NCBI GenBank assembly: GCA_022885665.1
Contig: JAGQDJ010000004.1
Location: 310,001-374,000, forward strand
DNA length: 64,000 nucleotides
Direction: 5' to 3'
Source: Triops longicaudatus
Taxonomy: Eukaryota > Arthropoda > Branchiopoda > Notostraca > Triopsidae
Of this stretch, positions 28,203 through 39,100 are shown piece by piece. The notes below the pieces were generated by a model. The model ran no database searches and had not been told where the DNA came from. It saw only the letters and a program-made list of their open reading frames with translations. A program made the translations under genes and the position numbers. Numbering within the stretch: position 1 is the first letter of the stretch; every line of letters starts with the position of its first letter.

Positions 28203-31200
28203 TTAAGAATCCCAAACACATGCTAATCTGTGTTGCACCCCATACTGAAAATTGAGGCACTTTCTACAGGTCTTAATTCCACACCGGTACGAAAACGTTT
28301 TCCCCGCCGAATCCTGACCCTTGCAAAACTTGATACCGCACGGATACCACGGAATACAAACATCCATGTGACACTGACATGCAGTCACAGGCATGGACTG
28401 AATGCTGTCAATGGACATATTTGCAGGTATGCTGGTCGGAGCATCTTTGCATCTGACAGCTGTCCCCTGTAACTCCAATAGAACGGCACTTGTCATAAGG
28501 CTAGACGTTTCTGCTTCTGCAAATAAATAAAAAAATAATTAACAAATAACGAAGGAACTCGGAAGAAATAGGAAAGACATGCTAAGAAGGGTGTTGCATC
28601 CATTTACGTCACAGCCAAGGAAATTACCTTTTAGTGAAGACCAGAATGTCATGTCAGCTTGTCTAGCATAGGAATGGGATGCTTCGGCACATAATTCTGG
28701 CAAATGTTCGGACAAAACGCTCATCCGCTCCGTTTCCAACACCAAGTCGAACGTCACATTCTCTCTTCCTCTATCCTTCTCAGGCGTGCGTATCGTGGTC
28801 GGATTTTTCTACAGGAGATAAAATATTCCAATAAAAAGAATGATAGGCTATTAGCATAAGTTAGCAGCAAGTCGCAGTCACAAAGAGTTATTCTGCCAAA
28901 AACGTTAAACGAATTTGGACATACTCTCACAAAGTCCTTGACACGCTTCTAAGTAGACACAAAAGAAAAGGACGTAAAAGCGGAATATTTGTTGGTCTCA
29001 ACAGTATCGATCTGTTGAATTGCATACCCAGGCGTGAAATATAAAGAGAGAGAGAGAGAGGCTTTTCGTTAAAGTGCCCCAGCGATTTTTTCTTGACAGC
29101 CGGCTGTCAAGAGAAGGAACGTATGTTGTTGTTCTATTACCAACGGTTACCAAGCATACGCGAGGCAACGCGTCGAAATGTGTTAAAGCCAGTTATTGCC
29201 ACAATCCCTGGCAATAAACCACCAAGTTTTGTTCTTTCTCGGAATAAAGCTTTTGTGTAAGGTTCGTTTTACGCATCAAATGAAACAAAGCTGAGCTTAT
29301 TTATGATTTAAATAAAGAATATTCTAATTCATGCACATTCGTGAGATCTACCACTATGGTGGGAAGTGTGTCTCTTTAGCGTTGACTCGGCGTTCACCAC
29401 GTGAATCGATAAGTCGCCTGTGATGTCTTTCTCCCAATTTGCTTGCTCAACAAACAGGGAACCATGTTACAACGTCGTCAAGGGCTCGTCAACATGCAAG
29501 GTTATCCGAGAAGTCAACATAAGACCCCGAAAAAACACACGGACGAATTCGTTTGCTCTCATTCAAACTCGGCTGCATCGCTATGTCCTCACTGCGTACC
29601 GAAATCACAGAATCCGCCAAGCAGAACGGTAAAGAAAAACTCCATAGCATCTCTCCCTTATAGATTTAACGCCACGCAAAGCGTGCATTGATCTACAAGA
29701 CAACTTTCTTCTTTCACTAGTTTTAACGAAGTTTGGTTGTGGGATTGTTCAGGTTTACATGGCCAATTCCATGTTTCTATGCTTAATCTTGTTTAGTACA
29801 GCAGAACAAACTTCCGAAGACTGAACAATAGAGAAAAAAGTCAACATTCACAAATTTACCTGCTTGAGGTTGGCTATGGCATCAGCTGCAACAAAATCAC
29901 CTCTCGGAAGTCTGAAGACATAACACAGAACTTGGTATTGACTTTGGCCTTGTTCTTCCTCGCCCAGGATCAGCATACGGATCAACTGCAGCTCCTGTTC
30001 CATATAAAACAAAGCTTTATGAGCATACCTTAGTGTTGACGGGCACACAGACTTGTAGTCTCGCTAGCAAATACATCAAAGACGGAAGCAAATTGCAGGC
30101 TTAAGCTTGAGCATTAATTTCGACCGGGGTTTTCATTAAACTGTCCTGAAATAAACATAAGAACTTTAACCTAAAAGCATGGCTAGTGATTAATTGCCTG
30201 CAGTCTTCGCTCGTTTCGCTTTAAAGAAGTCTTCCTCTGTTTTGACACCGAACTTTTTTTCTTTATCGCAAAAAAAGAAAGAGAAAAATGACACATTTTA
30301 AACTGCTTTGTGCCAAAGCCTCCAAAGCCAACGAGACAATTCGCAACCAAGTCCAACACACGTCACTCGTATTCCTTTGTCGCTTTGGACCGAAAATCTT
30401 AAATTTTGGGCGACGGCAAACAACGACGGCCGCCAGCTGCTTGAACAGAAACGCTCTTTTCTCCAGAGACGCTTCCTTTTCATTTTTCAATCAGCGTCCT
30501 CACATTTACTTACTGGTAATATTATTTTTCTTCCCCTAAAGCCCTTCTTTTCGAGTCTGTTTACTAGGAAGATCTTTCCTGCAAAGAGCATCTTTTTCTG
30601 GAGCACATCCACCGATTCTATTAGTATTCGGTCTAGGTAAGCTGCCCTGGACCAAAGAGCTTTTTAGAACTTGCTCCGTGTGCAGATCACGGCTGCCTTG
30701 GTTGGGGCGTTTTGTCAGTAGATATAAACACAGTTCCTCCGGGGGCTGAAATAAAAAAAAAAGACTGCACCGTCTTAACAGCAATGACGACTGAAAGTTT
30801 ACAAAAGGTCTTCTCGAACTCGGAAGAAAAGCTACATCTAATCTTCTCCCAGCAGCTGTTGGACCAAGTCAGCCAAGTGTAAGTGCACAATAGGAACTGG
30901 GACGGATTCTGGACTAAAATGAAAAAAAAGAAGGCGAAGAATGATACATAATGTAGCACAAGCCTTCCTGAAAGTTCAGAAAGGAAGCTTAAAAATGAGG
31001 GCACCGTATCTGCTAATTAATCCGAATATAGCCGAAGCGCTCTGAACAGAAGACGAAAGACATTTCTGCAGAGAACCATGTGGGGAAAGCCATTCCTATA
31101 ATTGTCGCTAGTTAACCAAGGGCGTACCGTAAACGACTTTTTAAGGGTGAACAAAGGGTTATGATCAAATATGACAGAGCTTGCTAAGGAGACGTTGTCG

Positions 31201-32725
31201 AGTTCCGGCGCTTGACTCATCTTCTTGTGTGTGCGTGTATACGGTACGGTATTGTAGTGTATATTTTCTTGCATGCGAGTGGTTGTATAGGTGGGGGTGC
31301 TGTTCAAGACACGCCACTCTTATCGGATTATCGACTCCCAAAGTTTCCCTCGGCGCACCCGAATCCTTATGGCTCGTACCCAAGAACGCTAAAAGTCTAG
31401 CAAAGACCTTTTGCTCACACTCACAAGGGTCACATACACAAAGGCAACCCCCAAACCACTTCGGGTGTCCTCAACAAAAGCTCGTAGCCTACCTCCAATA
31501 ATTCAGGACCCCGGGAAAAAAAGCTTCTTAACATGAACTTTTCGCTTTTCTGGGTAACATTTTGCTTGCCGAACAATGGTAGAATAAATTCCTCTAATGC
31601 TCGAGATGCTGCGAAGAAAAATCGAGAAACTTCGAGGTTTCGGGAGAAAAAAAAATAAGAATGGAAGAAGCACTATTTTCCATTGACGAACGAGCACAGA
31701 AAAAAATTGCCTACGACTCCAAGGTGACAAAGTTTCTAGCGAACGACACGTCGAGGGGAAACTCTTCTTGTGCTGCGATTACGGGTGACGCCGCAGGGTA
31801 AAACTTTGTTGGATCTCTCAGCCTATAGGTTACAACACATCCTAGATCAAGAAAATGGTAATATACGATGGGCTTAGTAAAAGCTTCCCTTTTCTCTTGC
31901 TAATGGCTTCGGCATGTGTTTGGAATGTGTTCCATAAATAGAACTGCAATTCTCTCTTTTTTTTTTTCTCTGCTCCATTTCGCTAGTATCTGCTTTGATG
32001 TTCGTTCATTCGGGCCACAGGACTAAAACACGCACACCACCGAACTGTCAGGACGCTGGAAGATGGAAGGCTGGTCAGACAATCAATAGGCCAGCAAATT
32101 GGGTGTGCTCTGGATGAGGCAAAGGTTGATTGCCCTGTCCACTTTTGGCCAACTTGCTATGACGGAGTTGAGTACTTCAACTTGGCTCTAAGCCTTCCAA
32201 ATTGAAGTGAGAAAAGCTGGCGCAATCTGCTAAAACTGTTAGCAGCCCAAGACAAAAAGACGGAACTGTTTTGAAGCAAAGCTAACAACCCATGAAAGGC
32301 GGGAGATTAATGGGTAAATAAAAAGATCGATCACTTTCAATTTTTACGCGAAAAATTTCAGCGTTGACTAAGCTAAACTTCGTGCAGTACAAGACTTCGT
32401 GCCGGAGAGTGTGGAAATAAAACGAGTACAAAGTAGGCCTACATTCTTGAAGTCCAGGAATAGTGTAACCAACACGCCATCAGGTCTTTGAAATTCTAGC
32501 AAAACGGTTTCTTCAGCTGGATTGGCAGACCATGTTTCCTGTAATACGTCCCCTCCCTAAGACAAAATCATACATAAAAAGCTTTTGGCCACTGATAAGG
32601 CATAGATCTACTTGGTTCTTCACATTGATGATTAGTTGGCCTAAGATCACATGTTGCACATAAGCAAGGCAAACCACCCAAACAGTCCACGAAATGCTGC
32701 GATGTTTCAGCAAGTTTATTGGCAT
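28203..32725 (-). CDS. oaf: Out at first protein (secreted)
   Basis: Complete secreted OAF-family protein, 285 residues (human OAF 273). Exons, read on the minus strand: 32725-32612, 32556-32443, 29994-29860, 28808-28628, 28516-28203. Exon 1 gives a signal peptide (hydrophobic VWVVCLAYV) then LIINVKNQ. Exon 2 has GGDVLQET and LEFQRPDG. Exon 3 has MLILGEEEQGQSQYQVLC, a hallmark of the family. Exon 4 contains the LCAEA segment. The last exon holds the conserved Cys-rich end (WYPCGIKFC, YRCGIKTCRKC, LACVWD). All phases close. The intron between exons 2 and 3 is 2.4 kb, much longer than others on this side of the window. The family's molecular role is poorly known. Confidence 0.93.
29045..29060. 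repeat. (GA)n microsatellite
   Basis: Short GA dinucleotide run inside an oaf intron, about 30 bp before a perfect 22-bp palindrome. Confidence 0.9.
29091..29112. repeat. 22-bp perfect palindrome
   Basis: Each half is the reverse complement of the other (TCTTGACAGCC and GGCTGTCAAGA), with no spacer. It lies in the oaf intron between exons 3 and 4. It could be a fused pair of element termini or simply a palindrome. Confidence 0.8.
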
Positions 32726-32964
32726 TACTAGTGCTTTTGTGTTAAATTTGTGACATGTTGTACAGCAAAGCTATGAATCACTCAGTTGTATCAAATTTTA
32801 ACCAAGACAGTCTGTTTACACTCGTGAGGACAAACGCAGACTGAAGGGGGCGGCTCCATTCATGCTGGTGCTCAAGGCCTTTAAAGTTCCATACGGATTC
32901 TGCGCGATGCTCTAGGTGACGAATTGTGTTAAAGTAAGACAATAGGCAAATTTTTACTAACGAC

Positions 32965-32970
32965 TTTATT
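32965..32970 (-). terminator. polyadenylation signal of the 33063-33575 gene
   Basis: AATAAA on the minus strand, about 93 bp beyond the stop codon at 33063. The 337-bp spacer 32726-33062 otherwise holds only the oaf 5' flank. Confidence 0.55.
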
Positions 32971-33062
32971 TTGTTTTGTAAAAAAAATTATAATAACTTA
33001 GTTACATAGTAGCATTCCTTGTTAAAATGAGGGAGAGTTCATAGTCTAATCTTATTTGTTAA

Positions 33063-33575
33063 TCATTGTTCTTCCACAGCTTCTTGCTCAGGGTCATCGG
33101 ATGACCCAATTTCCGAACCCGCATCGTCAGCTTCTGCCTGTTCTGTACGGTTAGCACTGCGACCTGATACGGAACTCGATATTTGGTGAAAAGGAGATTC
33201 GGGGTCGTTAAAGATTTTAAAGACGTCGGCGAATTCTTCGGGAATCGCTTGGGCTTCTGCCACATTGGAGCGTCCGTCCTGGGATCCGTCATAAGGGAAT
33301 ATTTTCATGGGTGCATTTCCCTCTTTCACCATAAGGAAGCCTTGTACAGGACCGTCGTCGTCAGAGTCTCTGGATTGGGAACCATCGAAAAAGAACTCAT
33401 CAGTATCTCCTGTTGCCGATCTCTGCATCGCTGAGGGACTGCTAACACGAGCTTCACCTTTGCCATCTATTTCAACAGTAATCGTGTCGATAGGCATACC
33501 ATCACTGAAGAAAACGGGTGAAGCCCAGGCGACTCCAATAAGACATGCGATAAAGAGGCTTGTGTAAGGAGACAT
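33063..33575 (-). CDS. secreted acidic protein of unknown function, 170 aa
   Basis: Not recognised. The N-terminus is a clear signal peptide (hydrophobic LFIACLIGVAWASP, cleavage likely after AWA). The mature part is acidic and hydrophilic with runs of Asp, Glu and Ser, and has no cysteines, membrane segment or known domain. The ATG directly follows a splice acceptor (TTACAG): a 63-bp intron (33638-33576) separates it from an untranslated leader exon ending at 33639. A TATA box lies at 33722-33729. It neighbours two other small secreted-protein genes built alike. A cuticle, haemolymph or secretory-gland product is possible, but nothing in the sequence decides it. Confidence 0.75.
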   Translation of the reverse strand: MSPYTSLFIACLIGVAWASPVFFSDGMPIDTITVEIDGKGEARVSSPSAMQRSATGDTDEFFFDGSQSRDSDDDGPVQGFLMVKEGNAPMKIFPYDGSQDGRSNVAEAQAIPEEFADVFKIFNDPESPFHQISSSVSGRSANRTEQAEADDAGSEIGSSDDPEQEAVEEQ

Positions 33576-33721
33576 CTGTAATCAAATTTACCTTTAACTT
33601 GAAATGTTGTCCATAAAAACTTTATAAGATTTTCTTACCGTTGCAGTCCTGTTTGAGTGTTATTTCTATCAAATTGCGACGAAGAAAAGTAGTCGACTAA
33701 AAAGCAAAGGAATGTTGGTCC

Positions 33722-33729
33722 TTTATATA
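33722..33729 (-). promoter_or_regulatory. TATA box of the 33063-33575 gene
   Basis: TATATAAA on the minus strand, about 85 bp upstream of the leader-exon donor, giving a predicted start near 33695. It faces away from the TATA box at 33976-33984. Confidence 0.6.
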
Positions 33730-33975
33730 ATACCCCATCACAGGTGAAGAGGGACTTTCCTATAAAAGCAAGATATAAAACGGCCAATTTTAGAGAAGTT
33801 GACCAGGAAATGCGGCTTAAGCACAGGTCCGGAAAAAGCTAGCGAAACTTACTTGGAACCTCTTGGGTAATAGAGCCATCAAGAGAAGTAGCAGAAAACT
33901 TGGCAATAAAAAAGGAAGGGGACAAATGCAATTTGTCAGTGATAGTTGGGGGGAAGGATTATTGACGAGACCGTG

Positions 33976-33984
33976 CTATAAATA
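33976..33984 (+). promoter_or_regulatory. TATA box of the 34116-34527 gene
   Basis: CTATAAATA, followed about 30 bp later by a TCATTC initiator-like stretch and about 140 bp later by the ATG. The 250 bp between this and the minus-strand TATA is the shared upstream region of two divergent genes. Confidence 0.6.
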
Positions 33985-34115
33985 CAAGCATGTGACCAAG
34001 TACCACTTCATTCGCTCTTTGCGTCCTAACTGCCCCACGCCAGTCAATACTCGCTATATGGTCGATACAAGTTCCGCAGTTCCTCAAACCCGTTACGCAT
34101 TAGCCAGATATTACC

Positions 34116-34527
34116 ATGAAGGTGGGTTTTTTATTGTCTTCAATTAAATTAGGAGGCTAATTCGACTTTTTGTTCTTTATAGATTTTTACCCTGGTTTTC
34201 CTTTCCGCGCTCATCGCTTCTTGTTCAGCAGGATTGAGCGCTTTAAAAGCGCTTGGTGCTGAAAAGACGAGGACAGTTCTACCTCCACGGGTTTACCTAA
34301 TTCCGCAGAATGTCTATCTGCCACTAATTATGCCGGACGATGCACCATTACCCATGTCGTCCCCTTATGCTGCGCCACAACCTTACAGTCCACCCAGCCC
34401 CTCTCCACCGCAACCCTATAGCCCACCTAGTTATAGCCAGCCAACGTCGTACGGAGCCCCTCTGCCACCAAGCTACTCTGCGCCCATGACTCCTCCAATG
34501 CCCAACTACTTACCATCCCCATACTAA
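34116..34527 (+). CDS. secreted proline/tyrosine-rich protein, 116 aa
   Basis: Two coding exons: 34116-34121 (Met-Lys only) and 34183-34527. The split after Met-Lys, then a hydrophobic signal peptide (FTLVFLSALIASCSAG), is a common layout in arthropod cuticle and secretory genes. The mature protein ends in a Pro/Ser/Tyr-rich region with repeated PYSPP, PSY and similar units. It has no cysteines after the signal peptide. A structural extracellular role, for example in cuticle or egg coat, is inferred from composition only. No chitin-binding consensus is visible. A polyadenylation signal follows at 34591. Confidence 0.75.
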
Positions 34528-34590
34528 TCTAATATCATGGTGAACTAGTTTTGCCGTATGTATTTATAAATATGCCTGCAAGAGAGCTTG

Positions 34591-34596
34591 AATAAA
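34591..34596 (+). terminator. polyadenylation signal of the 34116-34527 gene
   Basis: AATAAA 64 bp after the stop codon. The spacer up to 34970 also contains the 3' end of the converging gene on the other strand. Confidence 0.6.
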
Positions 34597-34898
34597 GAAA
34601 ATTATTATCAAATTCTCGGTTTCAATCTACTTTCATTAGTACATGGCTTACCTTTTTGAATAAAAGGTATCAATGAGGATGAACTTCTTCAAAAAATGGG
34701 TAAGCGGTTTAGTGTAAAAAACTGGGATCATCAAAGAAACGGGGATTTGAGAATTCCATTCCATCATTCCATGTCATAATTATGACGTGGAAATATTGGA
34801 TATGTAAAGGCTGACAACAAAACGTGTAGGTAAATATGCAATACACTTACATGTGTAGAAGATGTAGAGTAAAATGTGTAGAAGATTTGTGTGGAGGG

Positions 34899-34904
34899 TT
34901 TATT
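34899..34904 (-). terminator. polyadenylation signal of the 34971-35630 gene
   Basis: AATAAA on the minus strand, about 67 bp beyond the stop codon at 34971. Confidence 0.55.
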
Positions 34905-34970
34905 TTTCCAAGACTACATCAGTACGCCAGCGTTACAAGAAGCAAAAGACATAAATGGGTTTTTTAAATC

Positions 34971-35630
34971 TTAGAAAATGGGGTTTTCATTGAGAGGGAT
35001 AAATCGTGCTGCGAAAGGATGAGGCTGACTCTCACCACGCAAGTGATGTGGACCGACTAAGTCAATTCTCTCCGTAGTTGGAGGTAACAGAGATGGAAAA
35101 AACGGACGGGGTGGTGGTGTTAGAAGAAAACGGACAACGCTGAACAATGGATTCATTGGTACAGCTTGCGGGGTAGGCTGCGGCTTCTCAGGTTCTTGAA
35201 ACTGCTGCTGCTGGAAAGTAGTCTCTTCCAATTCATCGCCATTTTGTTCCGTTTGGTCTTTGTCGTCGGTCACAGCGACGGGCAAGAAGTTGGGAAGACG
35301 TGGTTCGGCGTCGGGAAATTGTTGAGGCTTTTGCTCAATGGCCAGACCAGCATTGCGCTGGAGTACTTCGGGTTCAGAGGAGGCTTCGACTTCCGGTTTG
35401 CCGTACGGATGGTTGTGTAGATGAATGGCAACTCTGCCAACTTTGATGACTTGCTCTTCATCATCGTCGTCGTTGTCGTCAGACACATCGAGATCATTGC
35501 CCATGACCCTCGCCTTCAAGTCTTCATGACGAGATTCCACAGAATAAACGTGAATATTCGGAATGTGGGAAGCGAAAAGGCGGTTGACGCAACATAATGC
35601 AAGGAGAACGAAAAGTAATGAACGTGTCAT
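34971..35630 (-). CDS. secreted protein of unknown function, 219 aa
   Basis: Not recognised. It starts with a signal peptide (LLFVLLALCCVNRLFAS). The mature protein has an acidic stretch (DVSDDNDDDDEE), a Glu/Gln-rich middle and a Pro-rich C-terminal third (LLTPPPRPFFPSLLPPTTE). There is no known domain and there are no cysteines beyond the signal peptide. The ATG lies one base after a splice acceptor (ATATAG). An untranslated leader exon ends at 35699 with donor GTAAAT, and a TATA box sits at 35791-35797. The leader-intron layout matches the gene at 33063-33575, suggesting related regulation rather than shared ancestry of the proteins. Confidence 0.75.
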   Translation of the reverse strand: MTRSLLFVLLALCCVNRLFASHIPNIHVYSVESRHEDLKARVMGNDLDVSDDNDDDDEEQVIKVGRVAIHLHNHPYGKPEVEASSEPEVLQRNAGLAIEQKPQQFPDAEPRLPNFLPVAVTDDKDQTEQNGDELEETTFQQQQFQEPEKPQPTPQAVPMNPLFSVVRFLLTPPPRPFFPSLLPPTTERIDLVGPHHLRGESQPHPFAARFIPLNENPIF

Positions 35631-35790
35631 CCTATATGGGATAAAAGATCAAATTAGTTTGAAAAAAACAATTCCCTCGCTAAAAATAATAAATTTACAT
35701 TACTTGAAATAGATGTGTACTTCTAGACCAGGAATGTTCGACTGTAAAGTTTCTCGGATAACTATTAATGAATATTTGCTAACCTGTGCT

Positions 35791-35797
35791 TTTTATA
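35791..35797 (-). promoter_or_regulatory. TATA box of the 34971-35630 gene
   Basis: TATAAAA on the minus strand, about 160 bp upstream of the ATG and about 90 bp upstream of the leader-exon donor. The rest of 35631-36157 is the leader intron and the 3' flank of the WD40 gene. Confidence 0.6.
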
Positions 35798-36066
35798 GAA
35801 CTCTCCAAGTTCTAGTACTTTCAAGAGAATTAGCCTGTGCTTGTAAAGTGAAAGAAACTGACGCCAACACTACTAAGAAACGATTAGTGAAAGTTTTACG
35901 TCAATATCCAGGAGTTTATAACTACAAACTACAGAAAGGCTTTTTAGTAATTACAGCTTAAAGGGAAACAACATCCGCATTTACCTTTATACATAAAAAC
36001 AAAAACAAAATTTCTCTTGACCTATACAAAATAACTCACAAGCTCCTTTGTGTGCAAACAATTCAA

Positions 36067-36072
36067 TTTATT
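36067..36072 (-). terminator. polyadenylation signal of the WD40 gene
   Basis: AATAAA on the minus strand, 86 bp beyond the stop codon at 36158. Confidence 0.55.
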
Positions 36073-36157
36073 ACAACGATTTTAAACTCCATAACACTCC
36101 ATTAGCTTGACTCGGCCAAAACGAACAAAAGTGAAAGGCCAAAGCAAATTTGTCACA

Positions 36158-39100
36158 TTACTCGGAAGTTGACCTAGGAGGAATTAGGCGTGGGGCGTTA
36201 AAGTATCCGACATCCCCAGATTTGTTTCCAACAAACACCTATGAAAATAAATTAGTGAACAGTGGTTAATTTGGATTTATACAAACTATGCCGCTTTTTT
36301 ATTCAGTTGTGAATGTTGTACCTTATTTCCATGAACTGCAATATCGGTGACCGCTGAAACGACTAACGAATACTCCGCCAATTGTGCAAAACCCTGAAAA
36401 TTTTTTATCCGCGATTAGATACCTTCTTATCAAGTAAAACATGTAAGTTGCATACCTGAGCACTTATCACTTTAACAGATCCGTCCTTGCACCCAAGATA
36501 CAAGAAAGGATGAGATACAGCTAAGCATGTAATTATGGAGGAAGTTTTCAAGACTTGGGATACATCACCGCTCTAAACAAACATAATTATAACAAACAAG
36601 TAAAACCTACGAATCAATTAGCTTACATTTCTGTCATACACCGACAGCGTTCTATCCGCATCCGAGCAGTAAACGTATCGTGAGCAAAGTGCAAGCGAAT
36701 AAATCGTCCCAAGCGTGTGTTCTAGCGTTCGAACCAAAAAACCTAACCTCAAAAATTTTATTTATGCTTCTATTATTTTCTTTACGTGGAAACTTACCCG
36801 TCTTCAGCTCTCTTATGGCTACTGCGTTCTTTCTGGCAGCGATTATTAGCACTCGTTCTTCAAACAATTTGGCTGCTTTCAAGCTCACAATCTCTTGCTC
36901 TGCTGAGCATTTGTTAAATTTCACAGTTTGACGCTATAAAAAATATTACATTAAACGTCCATATTCCTTCCTATGCCACTCCATATCACCCTTAGACAAC
37001 TTGCTTTGACGATTTTGCATTCACCATTTGGTCGCGAAAAATTTGCGTCTCACGGTCAACCAAGAGATATTTTTAGAATAATATCGAAATAATTTGTTTT
37101 TGTTTTCAATGATTTTTTAATTATTATTTATTTTTATTATTTTTTGCTAAACATCTAAATTGAGTATTTCTCTTTGGAAGCAACTAGAAATTAATATTTG
37201 CAATTTATATCAGTTTTTTTAATATGCAATAATCATTGAAAAATCGACAATGCAACCGTTTTCTCCCATTTATTAAATATGCACATTATGAAATGGTAAA
37301 GTGGCCATAATGTATTATTGCTTGCTACTTACTTTCAGGTTGTACGACAGAATGTCCCCAGTCTCGGTACCAAAATAACCCATTCCCCATTTGGTCGTAA
37401 GGCACGTAATTGCTGGATTGCCTCCTTTAACGTTTAATAGTTCTCCAGTCTGCAAATAAAAAGTAAGTAGTTAATTAAAAAAAGTTAGTAGTCAATTGAA
37501 TTGAAAGATAAATGACACTGCTCACGTCCAAATCGAAACTCCGTATACACCCATCTGTGCAGCCAGTCAGCAAAATAAGTCTCCTACTAGAAACCGTTTC
37601 TTCGCCTCCATGCTTATCCACCACGTTCGGCGTCACCGTCAAGCACGTAATGCGACCGTTATGATTTCCAATACGGAGCTTACGTTGCCCACTGTCGATA
37701 TCGTAAATGTTCACCGACTTATCGTCCGAAGCTGTCAGGAGCACTGTGTCACAAACCTGTATAAAAGTTGTAATAATAATAATAATAATGAAAGAAAAAA
37801 TAGCGAATTAATCCATAAAAATTATGCACAGCCAATTTTGTTAATCAAACTAAAAATTAAATTTAGATGAAATCAAACGAAATACAAATAAGTATTAAAA
37901 ATATTACTAAGAATGCTAAGTACTTAGACAAATGAATGCAGTACTTAGACAAATTAAAAATGAAATTAGTGATTTCTATTCTTTCACACCCGCAGAGCGT
38001 GATTATGGACATCGTAACGGGCAAAGCTTACCAAAACTTCCCGGACCGTACCGATGTGCCGTGGCAGCAAGTACGTAATTTGTTTATCCCACACTTTGAC
38101 TTTCATCCCATCCACTTCATTGGCAACTGTCTCGCCTAAAACTTTCACAGAAGGTTCGGTACCAGGCGTTGAAAACGTCGCTTGTATGGCACTAATTCGT
38201 GCTTTTTTCTCCTGCTGTTTCTGCGTGAGCTGTTCTGCCGGACTGTATTTCCTTTTTAACGGCCCAACTCGGTTTTCTACCACCTCTCCTGCTTCCTCGG
38301 TACCTCGGCCTGTAGCCAGGTTGATCGCTACTTGCTTATCCAGTCGCGACAGCAAAACCGACAGCGTTCCGTTATCCGCAGCTTCATTCATCAACGGAAT
38401 TCCCGAGTCCACCAATCGCTTCACCATTCCACTCAGGTTCGCTTCCGATTGTGCTACAGTTGCAGGACTCGACGGTACGGGAACCTCTATCACTATTGGC
38501 GGCGTGCTCGGTAAGTTCGAAGATCTCTTCACGGGTGGCGTGGCTCTCAAGAACGGTGAGGTATTTTCTACAAGTAAAGCTGGAGGCGTGGCAAAGCTCT
38601 GTGAATACAATTGCCCCATTCCTCCTTTGCTAGACAGTGACGATGGACGCTCCAAAAAGCCCGGGGCCGCGTAAGGACTGAAACTGCTGCTACTAGGTCG
38701 AATCGACGGAACCACCGTTGGTCGGGATGCAAATACAGGTACGTTCAGGTTTGGCACGTTGAAATGTGGCCCAGATTCGAAATCCGTGTCTTCTTCCATA
38801 TTTGGCATGCTGCTCAACATTTGAAACCGATTAAATTCCATGCCTGGCGTAGCATTGAGAATCTCGGCTTGTCGTTTCTTCAAAAAATCCATTTTCCTCA
38901 CCAACTTGTACTTCCTGTTCATGAGTGCGTGTATCTGATTATGCACAGAGGTCAGTTCTTCCAAGGTTTTCTTGTCCTCGTAAAGCAATTCTGACAGTTG
39001 ATGTAAACGTTGCTGCAAAACGGCTTCTTTCGACGATTGCTGTGAGAAAAGCGAAGGATAAGATTGGCTGTGGGGCATTCCTTCGGGGCTGAAAATTATT

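Noticed and set aside
38054..38674. 206-codon plus-strand frame opposite the ZNF106-like exon
   Set aside because: It lies wholly antisense to a long real exon and has no motif; a shadow frame.
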